NCBI GenBank assembly: GCA_020444545.1
Contig: JAHLKT010000002.1
Span: 464,870 to 528,869 of the forward strand
Source of the DNA: Desulfarculaceae bacterium
GTDB taxonomy: Bacteria > Desulfobacterota > Desulfarculia > Desulfarculales > Desulfarculaceae
Length of the DNA: 64,000 nt
Reading direction: 5' to 3'
The translations under genes were made by a program, and so were the position numbers. Below the pieces are notes generated by a model that saw only the letters and a program-made list of their open reading frames with translations, had not been told where the DNA came from and did no database searches. This document shows, piece after piece, positions 34,010-42,284 of this stretch (position 1 is its first letter; every line of letters starts with the position of its first letter).

Positions 34010-34974
34010 GCAGCTACGCCCTTTTCGTGGGATGCCAGATACCCGAGTGCGCCCCCCAGTATGAGACCAGCGCCCGCAAGGTGCTCAAGGCGCTGAACTT
34101 CGAGGTGACGGACCTGGAGTTCAACTGTTGCGGCTACCCCATGCGCGACACCAGCTTCGAGTCCTTCCTGGTGGCCTCGGCCCGCAACCTGGCCCTGGCC
34201 GAGTCCCAAGGCAAGAACCTCATGGTCCTGTGCAAATGCTGCCTGGGCACTCTCAAGGCGGCCCAGAACTTCCTGGCCCAGCACCAGAACCTGCGCGCCC
34301 TGGTCAACGACATCCTGGGGCGCGAGGGCCTGGTCTACAGCGGCTCGGCCCAGGTGAAGCACCTGCAAAGCGTGCTGCACGATGACCTGGGCGTGGAGAA
34401 GATCGCCGATCAGGTGGAGCGGCCCTTCAGCGGGCTCAAGGTGGCGGCCTTCTATGGCTGCCACGCCCTCAGGCCCAGCCGGGTCACCAACTTCGACAAC
34501 CCATACGAGCCGCACCTCATCGACGACCTGCTCAAGGCCGTGGGCATCGAGAGCGTGCCCTGGGAGGGCCGCATCAAGTGCTGCGGCGCGCCCCTGCGCG
34601 ACAAGAACCCCGAGCTGTCCCTGGAGACGGTGCAAAAGCGCATCGCCGAGAGCAGCAAGGCCGAAGCCCAGGTCTTGGGCGTGGACTGCCCCCACACCTT
34701 CAAGCAGATCCAATGGGCCTTCGAGACCCTGGGAGGGGAGGGCATGGGCAGCCTGCGGGGCATCGCCGTGTATCCCCAGCTCCTGGGCCTGGCCCTGGGC
34801 CTGGACCCCAAAGCCCTGGGCCTGGACGACAACCGCCCCCGCTCGGGCTGCGTGGCCAACTTCCTGGCCGCCGAGCATCCCATCGAGCCCAAGGAGGAGC
34901 CCAAGCCCAAGGCCAAGGCAAAGCCCAAGGCCAAGAAGGAAGATGGCGGCGAAAAGGCCAAAGACGCGGTTTAG
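34006..34974 (+). CDS. HdrB-like protein with two CCG domains
   Basis: A 322-residue cytoplasmic HdrB-like protein, the catalytic type of subunit that carries non-cubane Fe-S clusters. The first CCG domain is complete: VGCQIPE, FNCCGYP and VLCKCC. The second has YGCHALRP and IKCCGAP, but the final CXXC is changed to DCPHTF, so one cluster ligand is missing. A lysine/proline-rich tail (from about residue 290) follows the domain and has low complexity. It is translationally coupled to the membrane Hdr-like gene. The pair resembles HdrBC/TmcB/DsrK-type modules; which disulfide or thiol it acts on cannot be told. Confidence 0.82.
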   Translation: MSSYALFVGCQIPECAPQYETSARKVLKALNFEVTDLEFNCCGYPMRDTSFESFLVASARNLALAESQGKNLMVLCKCCLGTLKAAQNFLAQHQNLRALVNDILGREGLVYSGSAQVKHLQSVLHDDLGVEKIADQVERPFSGLKVAAFYGCHALRPSRVTNFDNPYEPHLIDDLLKAVGIESVPWEGRIKCCGAPLRDKNPELSLETVQKRIAESSKAEAQVLGVDCPHTFKQIQWAFETLGGEGMGSLRGIAVYPQLLGLALGLDPKALGLDDNRPRSGCVANFLAAEHPIEPKEEPKPKAKAKPKAKKEDGGEKAKDAV

Positions 34975-35075
34975 GGATGACTTGATGTGTTAGATTAAAT
35001 GCTTGGATATAATATTTAAGGCCATTAATAAGCAAAAAAAGATAATTTAGCTGAATTATTGTTAAAGATCGTAAA

Positions 35076-35116
35076 CAACGGTGATGCCCTGATTCCGGGC
35101 GTCGCCGTTGCCTTTT
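35076..35116 (+). terminator. Terminator of the Hdr-like unit
   Basis: A 14-bp stem with two G-T pairs (35076-35089 with 35097-35110), seven-base loop, then CCTTTT. Confidence 0.8.
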
Positions 35117-35136
35117 GGGGGAAACGGTTTTTAGCA

Positions 35137-35165
35137 GCCGTCGACCGGATATGAACCGGCACGGG
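35137..35165 (-). repeat. Degenerate tRNA-Leu 3'-end remnant (old attachment site)
   Basis: A 29-base stretch that matches the T-arm and acceptor end of tRNA-Leu(GAG) at 56820-56905 with two visible mismatches. It has no matching 5' half. It lies 805 bases from the sharper copy at 35942 and may mark an older integration event at the same kind of site. Confidence 0.55.
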
Positions 35166-35209
35166 GCGCGCCTCTTCCCCGCCGATCCCCAAGCCAGCTC
35201 GTATTTACA

Positions 35210-35238
35210 CTATCATCTGCATTCGCTTGCCCTATAAT
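35210..35238 (+). promoter_or_regulatory. Candidate promoter of the SYLF gene
   Basis: A perfect TATAAT minus 10 box (35233-35238) with only a weak minus 35 (CTATCA, 35210-35215). Transcription would start near 35245, which supports the start codon at 35281. Confidence 0.45.
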
Positions 35239-35280
35239 GGATTTGACCGCAAGTACCGACTGAATGCCCAAGGAGCCCCC

Positions 35281-35868
35281 ATGCCCCGCCATCGCATTAT
35301 CCCCGCCGTCTTGGCTCTGACTCTGGCCCTCGGCTTGGCCCTCTCGGGCAGCCCCGCCAGGGCCGCCACTAAAAAACAGATCAAGGAGGCCCGGGCCGAG
35401 ATCCGCAAGATGTCCCAGGACACCCTGACGAGGCTGTACAAGCTGCGCCCCTCGTCCAAAAAGGCCATGGACAAGTGCGCGGGCTACGCGGTGTTCAGCA
35501 ACTTCGGTACCAAGCTCCTGTTTTTCGGCGGGGGCAAGGGCGAGGGCGTGGCCGTCGACAAGAAGACCAAGCGAGAGGTCTTCATGCGCATGTTGGAGGC
35601 GCAGGCCGGCTTCGGCATCGGGGTTAAGAAATTCAGCGTGGTGATCTTCTTTGACCGCCAGGCGGATTTGCGGCGCTTCGTGGACCAGGGCTGGGAGTTC
35701 GGCGGCCAGACCTCGGCCGCCCTGAGGATGGAGGACGAGGGCGCGGGCTATGCCGGGGCCATCTCGGTCTCTCCCGGGGTGTGGATGTACCAGATGACCG
35801 ACCAGGGCGTGTCCATGGAAGCCACGGGCAAGGCCACCAAGTATTACAAGGACAAGGACCTCAACTGA
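35281..35868 (+). CDS. Exported SYLF (YSC84-like) domain protein
   Basis: A 195-residue protein with a signal peptide (SPARA-A near residue 25) and a SYLF/YSC84 lipid-binding domain: KAMDKCAGYAVFSNFG, then GGGKGEGVAVDKKTKREVFMR and a C-terminal EGAGYAGAISVSPGVWMYQMT. The fold in eukaryotes binds phosphoinositides; bacterial secreted members have no settled function. ATG 35281 has AAGGAG upstream, while an in-frame start at 35227 overlaps the probable minus 10 box. The gene lies between two tRNA-Leu remnants, just outside the N-ATPase island. Confidence 0.82.
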   Translation: MPRHRIIPAVLALTLALGLALSGSPARAATKKQIKEARAEIRKMSQDTLTRLYKLRPSSKKAMDKCAGYAVFSNFGTKLLFFGGGKGEGVAVDKKTKREVFMRMLEAQAGFGIGVKKFSVVIFFDRQADLRRFVDQGWEFGGQTSAALRMEDEGAGYAGAISVSPGVWMYQMTDQGVSMEATGKATKYYKDKDLN

Positions 35869-35894
35869 GGCGTCCATCCTTGCGCTAAAAATGA

Positions 35895-35927
35895 ATCGGG
35901 CGCTCGCCTTAATGGCCAGCGCCCGAT
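35895..35927. terminator. Bidirectional hairpin at the left island boundary
   Basis: A 10-bp perfect stem (35895-35904 with 35918-35927). On the plus strand it follows the SYLF gene; on the minus strand it sits just beyond the tRNA fragment, where the original tRNA-Leu terminator would be. Confidence 0.6.
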
Positions 35928-35930
35928 TTC

Positions 35931-35969
35931 GGTTCTATGTGTGGTGCCGTCGGCCGGATTTGAACCGGC
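35931..35969 (-). repeat. Left attachment repeat (tRNA-Leu 3' fragment)
   Basis: Thirty-nine bases identical to 56809-56847, covering the last 28 bases of tRNA-Leu(GAG), including the T loop, acceptor strand and CCA, plus 11 flanking bases. The 5' part of the tRNA is absent, so it is not a functional tRNA gene. Confidence 0.9.
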
Positions 35970-35993
35970 GTGGGGCATAATATTTTTAGATAG

Positions 35994-37038
35994 TTAGTCG
36001 GATTCTGCCAGACGGCTGTCAGACCGACGCAGCTTATTGGCGGTCTCATAGATGCGCCTGCTGGGCTCGGCCTTGTACTGCATGTAGCGCTCAAAGGCCG
36101 CGTTGGTTGCGTGCATGGTCCCGCTTTCGCGGAGCTCATCGCGGGTGAAAATGGCCCCCAGGGCCGAGGCGGCGCGGCGCCGGTCCGGGCCAAATGCCGG
36201 AAGAAGGGCAAATCAGGAAACGGGGTGGGCAGGCCGCGATAGAGTTCTATGTCCTCATCCAGCATTGGGATCAGCTTGGGCTTTTTCTCTTTAGGCTTGA
36301 TGACCACGAAAAAGCCGTTGACGTCGATGTCCCGCTCCCTGAGGTTCCTCATCTCGCCAGGCCTGATGGCCACGTAGGTGGCCAGCCATTTGATGCCCAG
36401 CCATATGCGGGGGTTGCGTTTCCAGGTTAGCTCCTCCACGGTTTCCAGGATTCGGGCCTGGAGCTTCAAGTCAATGATGTTGCGCCAGCCGAGCTCGAAG
36501 CTGACTTTAGGCATCCTTGGAACTGGGATGTCTTTCTCGCGGAGATTTAGCCACTTGAAAAAGCCCAGCAGATGCGAGCGCATGTTGTGGCGGGTCTTAT
36601 CGCCCACCTTCTGGGCCAGCAGGAAGTCCTCTATTTGGGCATACTGGATTTCCTTCACGTTGGTCTGGCCCCAGGTGGCCACCGCCTTGTTGATGGTGCG
36701 CTCCAGGTCCCGGAGCGAGTTGGCCTTGACCTCGGCGGCCTTGACCCTGAGCCATTGACTGGCCTGGGTTTCAAAGCCGAGGGGTGCCCCTGCTTATAAT
36801 CGCGGGGGTCAAACAGCCCCCGATCCTCATCACAGCGCAGGGTGTTAAGGAAACGGGAGGCGGCGCCGTAGTTCCTGAACCTACGCTCGATCTCCCGCCC
36901 GAATTGGACCCGGAGCCGGTTGGCCTGTACCTCCGGGTGCTCTGGGCAGCAGACGGATTGACGCCGGTCGTTATGCTGGAGGATTTGGCCGCACAGGGGA
37001 CACCTTTGGGAGGTGTAGATATTACCCTTCATGGACAT
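35994..37038 (-). pseudogene. Decayed tyrosine integrase (phage-type site-specific recombinase)
   Basis: The pieces read as one deltaproteobacterial integrase. An N-terminal zinc-ribbon-like part (RCPLCGQIL, VCCPEHPE) and FDPRDY are encoded upstream of about 36785. One base appears lost in the C-run at 36781-36784. The SAM-like and catalytic parts then continue in another frame (GFETQASQWLRVKAAEV, IRPGEMRNLRERD). Near 36180-36200 the frame shifts again, and the stretch that should hold the RHxxR box between FFRH and TRDELRESGTMHATN is missing. The tyrosine region FERYM and the natural stop at 35994 survive. It should be inactive. The first lesion could be a sequencing error, the second looks like a true deletion. 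Confidence 0.8.
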
Positions 37039-37465
37039 GGGCTTGTCCGTGAAGGGTGGCAGTCGGCCTCTGGCTTTGGTGGAGCAGAGTCTGCCCAAGC
37101 CCGGGAGTCCCCAGGGTGGGCGGAGCGGACGTTAGCGGGGACAGGGCTGCAAGCTCCAAAGCGAGTTTGTCAAGCAATCAATTCACAGCAGGGCACTTCG
37201 GCAAGGTGTCCCCTAAGGATCGAGTCTGGCAAGACACACTAATAGGCAGGTTGAATTGCTCGATTGATGGGCGCAATTATTGATAGCAGAACCAGGGCTA
37301 ACTTTTATGGCGAAATAGCAATGTTTGATCTAGCCGACACCATTCAATGCCTAGCAACCTGAGCTTAATCATCAAGTATAAAGGCTTCTCCTTTTTCCAA
37401 AAAAACTATGATTCAAACATTCGTTGAAAGGCCGACATGTAAATACAACTAGTAACCAGGAATAT
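37039..37465. other. Gene-free stretch between the integrase remnant and a histidine kinase
   Basis: These 427 bases show no supported gene on either strand. The part from 37190 to 37465 is AT-rich, consistent with island DNA. No promoter or terminator stands out. Confidence 0.55.
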
Positions 37466-40400
37466 TTATTTATCCAGAACCGACCAGATTTTAGCAAAAA
37501 GCTCCTGCCGTTTTACCGGCTTGATAAGGAATGAGGTCGCCCCCAGAGAGGCGATCTCACCCAAGTTGGTATCATGAGAATAACCCGTGGCTATGATTAT
37601 CTTCACTTCGGGATCTAAAAGCTTCATCTCTTGTAGGCAGCGCTTCCCCCCGATGCCGGGCATGCTCAGGTCCAATAACACCAAGTCGATTTCTTCCCTT
37701 TTGCTGTAGAAAATATTTAGCGCCTGCTCCCCGCTGGTCGCAGTCAGGGCCTTATAGCCCTCTGACTCCAGCCTGTGGGAGGTGATCTCCAGAAGAGCCT
37801 GCTCATCATCCACGACCAATATGGTTTCACCCCTTCCTTTGGCCGAAGGGGCGGGGTCAACCGTTGCCGTGGGGCCAGCCTCTTGAGCCGGCTTCAAATA
37901 GATGTTGAAGGTCGTCCCTTGGCCAAGATTGCTGTCACAGGTCAAGAAACCGCCAAATGATTTGACAGCGCCAAACACGGTGGAGAGGCCCAGGCCCGTA
38001 CCCTTCCCCACTTCCTTGGTGGTGTAGAAGGGATCGAATATGCGGCTCATGTGATCAGGGTCTATCCCCTCGCCGGTGTCGGCCACACTGAGCACCACGA
38101 AATCACCGGAAAATTCCCGGGACCAAATTAGGCAGTTCAGGCCATTCACGTGTGCAAAGCCGGTGGATATGGTCAGCCTACCCCCATCTGGCATAGCATC
38201 ACGGGCATTGGTGCAAAGGTTCATCAACACTTGTTCTATTTGCGGCTGATCACCCAGGCCGGAGGGGATGTCATCATTTAGTTGCATGTTGACTTCGATC
38301 ATCTTGGGTAAGGTCTGTTCGAGCAGATGACCGACGTTGAGCACCGCCGCGTTGATGTCGGTTGGTTTGATTTTGTATTCAGCCTGCCGACTGAACATCA
38401 TTATTCGGCGGACAATGTCCCGCCCCCGCTCGCTGCTATCCATGATGCTCTGTAGAGCTTCTGTATTCGCGGTTCCCTCCTTGGCGTCTTCCAGCGCCAT
38501 CTCGGACATGCCCATGATGACCGCCAAAATATTGTTGAAATCATGGGCAATGCCGCCCGCCAAAGTGCCGATGGCTTCCATTTTCTGGGATTGCCTGAGG
38601 CGGTTCTCCATATCGTGTTTTTGGGTGACATCACGGGCGATCACCAGCCCCTGGGTCACCTTTCCCTGGTCGTCGCGTATGGGCACTCCCAGGTTTTCGT
38701 AAATGGTGTCCCGCAATTTCACCTCATAGGTGACAATCTCCCCCGTCAAGATTTTTTGATGCTCGGAGTCTATTACCGTGGCCACTTCTTCGGGGAAAAG
38801 TTCCCGGGGGCTTTTGCCCTCGAACTGATGGGGGTCCATTCCCGAAGCGTGGATGGCCTGCCCATCAGCGAAAACAAAGCGCCCCTGTGCCTCGAACAGA
38901 AACAGAGCCCCGTCCGGGAAGTTCTCGGCCATGGCGCGGTAACGGGCCTCGCTCAGGCGCAGGGCCTCTTCGGCCCGCTTGCGCTCGGTTATATCGGTGA
39001 AGGTTCCCAGGAGGGAGGGGCCCATTTCACTGGTCCCCTGAACCAGCCTTCCCCGGACCAGGAACCAGTGGGTTTCCTTTTGGCTGTCGTACAAGGGCAT
39101 CTCAAAGACCGCGCTGTCCTGGTCACCGTGGGCCAGGGCTTGCCAGTGTTCCCTGATTCTGCTTTGGTCGGAGCCGGGGCATATTTCCAAGAGGTCTGCG
39201 AGGGCCGAGAATTGTTTTGAGGAGGGATAGCCCAGGATTTCCCGGATGCTTTCGTCGATGTTCAGTTCCTGTCCGCTGGGCATAAAGCTCCAGGCCCCCA
39301 CCCGGCCGGCCTCGGTGGCCCATCGGTAACGGCGCTCCGCCTCCAAGAGGGAATCCCGCTGGCGAGTGGTCTGCCCCAGAAACTCCAGGCGTTTCTTGTC
39401 CATATAAAACAGGCTGATGGTCAGGATCAGGTAAACCACCATGTAGCGCAGGCCGAACTTGGAAAAATAAACCGAGACGAAATTGCCCATGAGATAACTG
39501 GCCGTGACCGACACGAGCAAAAACAGCAGGGAGAGGGCAAAACCCACCTTGGGGCCAAAGGCCAGGAGGCAAACCAGGGGGATGGTCAGGGCCCAGAGGA
39601 TGGTGCCCGAGGCCAATTCATAGGTCAGAAAGTAGACGCAAAGGACCCACAGGAGCCCCACGAAGATTATGACCGCCAGTTTGAACAATAGTTTGGTCAG
39701 GCTCGGCGAGGTGATGTTGCTGAGCAGAACGGCGAAAAGGATGATGGTTGCCAGGCACAGGACATCCATGGTGCCGGTAAAGTACCAACCGACACTGAAA
39801 TTGTTGGCAATGAAATAGGTGAAGGTGGGGATGAGGACCACGGTCAGGGCCCGCACCACATGCACCTGGAAGCGCAGATCGATGAATTTGCCCGAGACTT
39901 CTATGGGCTTGCTTTCAGGCAACCGGTAGCGGAACACCGCGAAAAGGGTGAGCAGGGCGGGGATGAAAAAGGAGGCCGCCGTGGGGTCCGGCAGCCCTCG
40001 ATGATATAGAGCCACGTGGTAGTAGGCCACGAAAAAGACCGGGGCGCTCAGGCCGGCCAGGATGAGCAAAATTTCCTTTCTCTCTTGGGCCGGGTTATGG
40101 AGCAGGGAATCTACAAGCACTACCAGGGAAAAGCAGATCACCAAAAAAGGATAGGCCAGGTAGACCACCCAAAATACCGGGTTGAGGGTTAAGCGTATCG
40201 TTGAGCTGTGCTCAGCCGCTTGCTGAAGAACGAACAGGAGGTGGTGGTGCTGATTGGTCCAGGCCAGCGCGGCGGCGATCAGGGGAACCACTAAGAACCA
40301 GGCTATATATCGCCTGTTGAGCAGCCAGGACCAGCGGGAATAGCTCAGGGCCTGCATGGCAAATGCGGATGGTATGACCGCGATGCCGGTGAGGCCGATT

Positions 40401-40606
40401 TTGGCCCAAAAAATTTTAGCGCCCAGGCCCGGCACCTTGAGCATTAGGCCGTAGCCCAGGGCCCAGACACACAGGGACGTCATGAGGACGATGAGGCTTT
40501 TTACGGACCAGAATTCCCGGAAGCGGATCAGTTGAATCGCGGCGGTCAGGCAAAGGGAGGCGCTGACCAGGGTAAGAATCCAGGCGTGGCTAAGCCAAAA
40601 AATCAT
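37466..40606 (-). CDS. Membrane hybrid histidine kinase (7TM sensor, PAS, HisKA, HATPase, REC)
   Basis: A 1046-residue sensor kinase. Residues 1 to about 400 contain many hydrophobic helices; the first part resembles the 7TM histidine-kinase N-terminal domain (HisKA_7TM). Two PAS domains follow at about 425-550 and 560-675. The phosphoacceptor histidine is at residue 688 in GGIAHDFNNIL, the ATPase domain shows NARDAMPDGG and DTGEGIDPDHM with GKGTGLGLST, and a C-terminal receiver has its aspartate at 979 in LLDLSMPG. The start at ATG 40606 gives a suitable membrane entry but has a weak ribosome binding site, so an upstream start is possible. Signal and output are unknown. Confidence 0.87.
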   Translation of the reverse strand: MIFWLSHAWILTLVSASLCLTAAIQLIRFREFWSVKSLIVLMTSLCVWALGYGLMLKVPGLGAKIFWAKIGLTGIAVIPSAFAMQALSYSRWSWLLNRRYIAWFLVVPLIAAALAWTNQHHHLLFVLQQAAEHSSTIRLTLNPVFWVVYLAYPFLVICFSLVVLVDSLLHNPAQERKEILLILAGLSAPVFFVAYYHVALYHRGLPDPTAASFFIPALLTLFAVFRYRLPESKPIEVSGKFIDLRFQVHVVRALTVVLIPTFTYFIANNFSVGWYFTGTMDVLCLATIILFAVLLSNITSPSLTKLLFKLAVIIFVGLLWVLCVYFLTYELASGTILWALTIPLVCLLAFGPKVGFALSLLFLLVSVTASYLMGNFVSVYFSKFGLRYMVVYLILTISLFYMDKKRLEFLGQTTRQRDSLLEAERRYRWATEAGRVGAWSFMPSGQELNIDESIREILGYPSSKQFSALADLLEICPGSDQSRIREHWQALAHGDQDSAVFEMPLYDSQKETHWFLVRGRLVQGTSEMGPSLLGTFTDITERKRAEEALRLSEARYRAMAENFPDGALFLFEAQGRFVFADGQAIHASGMDPHQFEGKSPRELFPEEVATVIDSEHQKILTGEIVTYEVKLRDTIYENLGVPIRDDQGKVTQGLVIARDVTQKHDMENRLRQSQKMEAIGTLAGGIAHDFNNILAVIMGMSEMALEDAKEGTANTEALQSIMDSSERGRDIVRRIMMFSRQAEYKIKPTDINAAVLNVGHLLEQTLPKMIEVNMQLNDDIPSGLGDQPQIEQVLMNLCTNARDAMPDGGRLTISTGFAHVNGLNCLIWSREFSGDFVVLSVADTGEGIDPDHMSRIFDPFYTTKEVGKGTGLGLSTVFGAVKSFGGFLTCDSNLGQGTTFNIYLKPAQEAGPTATVDPAPSAKGRGETILVVDDEQALLEITSHRLESEGYKALTATSGEQALNIFYSKREEIDLVLLDLSMPGIGGKRCLQEMKLLDPEVKIIIATGYSHDTNLGEIASLGATSFLIKPVKRQELFAKIWSVLDK

Positions 40607-41160
40607 CGGTTTTGGGCTGTGAGGTGGGAAGGCGAGCTGCGGGGGAGTGTCCACAAATTGATTAGGAGCATGGCAACCCCGTTGTTGCATGTGCCAAGCG
40701 AGGCTCCGCGTTGGCCAATAACCAGGACGTCTAAGCCATGGCTACAGTCACCTGGCCGCCCACCTTGTGTACTTCATATCTCGCATAAGGCATGCTAGCC
40801 CGAATCGTCTATATTGGTCAATGATATATAGTTAGTTATAATGACATTTATCGTTTTTCATCGGCGGTTAATATTCTTCTGCAGGGGCAGGACGGTCACT
40901 GGGGGGAGGACGCGGCGGCTCAGACATCAGAAGTTTTTGGTAAAAGCCTAGGCAAGCTTAACTCAGACCTGATAAATGAGTTACAGGGAGGACAAACAAA
41001 CTTAATCTTGGGCCCCCTTTCATCAATGAAGCATTTAGCCGACTACCTTAGCCGGGACCGATGGCCCGTAATTCAAAGCAGGAGATGCCACTTTCCATCG
41101 AGTAGGTTCCTGATCGTTTTCCGCAGGTCAGCGACCTTGTAGGATGTTGGAATTCTGCCA
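40607..41160. other. Gene-poor stretch with an open frame
   Basis: These 554 bases separate two minus-strand signalling genes. On the plus strand a frame is open from about 40846 to the stop at 41142, with protein-like character (LLQGQDGHWGEDAAAQ, LINELQGGQTNLILGPLSS), but it lacks a good start codon and ribosome binding site. It may be a gene relic. Palindromic AT-rich DNA occurs around 40815-40850. Confidence 0.45.
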
Positions 41161-42279
41161 TCAGCCATCCTCACCCGAGGCCGGTGGTGGGGACATCTCC
41201 GCAGATAAAGCCTCGCCGCCATCGCTATATTTTTCCTTTATGGCGAGTATCTCATCCTTTGCCTGGAAAAAAGCGTCCACCACTTCCGGGTCGAAATGAG
41301 TCCCACGCCCCTCCCTAATGATCCCAAACGATTTATCCAAAGTAAACGCATCCTTATAGGGCCGCTTAATGGTGAGAGCATCGAACACGTCGCAAATGGC
41401 CGCGATGCGCCCTACCAAAGGGATTTGCTTGCCTTTGAAGCCATGGGGGTAGCCGGTGCCGTCCCAATGCTCGTGGTGGGTCAAAGCGACGATTTCGGCC
41501 AGCATGAGGTAGCCCGTCTTCGCCCCGGAGAGAATTTTCCCACCGATGGTGGTGTGGGTCTTCATCACCACCCACTCCTCATCGCTAAGCGGGCCGGGCT
41601 TGAGCAGAATTTTGTCGTCTATGCCGATCTTGCCCACGTCGTGCATGGGCGCGGCGTAGAGGACCGATTGGGCTACCTTGTCGCCAAGCCCCATTTGGCG
41701 GGCCACGGCAGCGCTGTAGTAGCTCATGCGCAGAATGTGATCACCGGTGTCCTCGTCTCTGTATTCCGCCGCCCGGGCCAGGCGCGTGATGGTGTCCAGG
41801 GAGGCTTGGTGGAGCTTGTTCAGGGTCAGGCGTAACCCCTCGGTGCGCTCGGTTACCCTCCTTTCGAGGATCTCGTTATGTTGCTCCAGCTCCCTGCTGG
41901 CCAGCAGCAGGGAAAAATGGGTCTTGACCCGGGCCAGGACGATGGCGGGGCTGAAGGGCTTGCTGATGTAGTCCACCGCCCCCAGTTCCAAGCCTTTGGT
42001 TTCGTCGACCACCTCGGTCATGGCGGTGATGAAGATGACAGGGATGGCTTCGGTGGCGGTGTCGGCCTTGAGTCGGCGACAGACCTCGTAGCCGTCCATG
42101 CCCGGCATCATGATGTCCAGCAAGATTATGTCCGGCCGGTTCTCGGCCACCGCCTGCAAGGCGGATTCGCCGTCCATGGCCACCGCCACCTCATAGTCGT
42201 CACCGAGGGTTTCCAGCAAGATGTCTACGTTGGTCTTGATATCGTCCACCACCAGGACGCTGCCTTTGAGTTCCCTCAT
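41161..42279 (-). CDS. Response regulator with HD-GYP domain
   Basis: A 372-residue two-domain regulator. The receiver domain has its phosphoacceptor aspartate at residue 55 in ILLDIMMPG and the conserved lysine in ISKPF. A coiled-coil linker (about 140-180) leads to an HD-GYP domain with HD at residues 213-214 in APMHDVGKIG and the later HHEHWDGTGYP. Such proteins usually hydrolyse cyclic-di-GMP, so phosphorylation by the upstream hybrid kinase probably controls local cyclic-di-GMP levels. The start ATG 42279 lies five bases after the stop of the kinase gene and has GGAAGGGG upstream, so the two genes form one unit. Confidence 0.9.
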   Translation of the reverse strand: MRELKGSVLVVDDIKTNVDILLETLGDDYEVAVAMDGESALQAVAENRPDIILLDIMMPGMDGYEVCRRLKADTATEAIPVIFITAMTEVVDETKGLELGAVDYISKPFSPAIVLARVKTHFSLLLASRELEQHNEILERRVTERTEGLRLTLNKLHQASLDTITRLARAAEYRDEDTGDHILRMSYYSAAVARQMGLGDKVAQSVLYAAPMHDVGKIGIDDKILLKPGPLSDEEWVVMKTHTTIGGKILSGAKTGYLMLAEIVALTHHEHWDGTGYPHGFKGKQIPLVGRIAAICDVFDALTIKRPYKDAFTLDKSFGIIREGRGTHFDPEVVDAFFQAKDEILAIKEKYSDGGEALSAEMSPPPASGEDG

Positions 42280-42284
42280 CGCTT

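Larger units (their letters stand above)
34975..35280. other. Intergenic region with terminator, tRNA-like remnant and SYLF promoter
   Basis: These 306 bases contain AT-rich DNA to 35070, a long terminator hairpin at 35076-35116, a degenerate tRNA-Leu 3' end at 35137-35165 and a TATAAT box at 35233-35238. No gene was found. Confidence 0.65.

Noticed and set aside
35942-35969. tRNA gene at the left island boundary
   Set aside because: Only the T-arm and 3' acceptor strand are present; no anticodon or 5' half, so it is an attachment-site fragment.
36784-37242. Plus-strand frame opposite the integrase N-terminus
   Set aside because: It is antisense to the clear integrase N-terminal sequence and lacks its own start signals.
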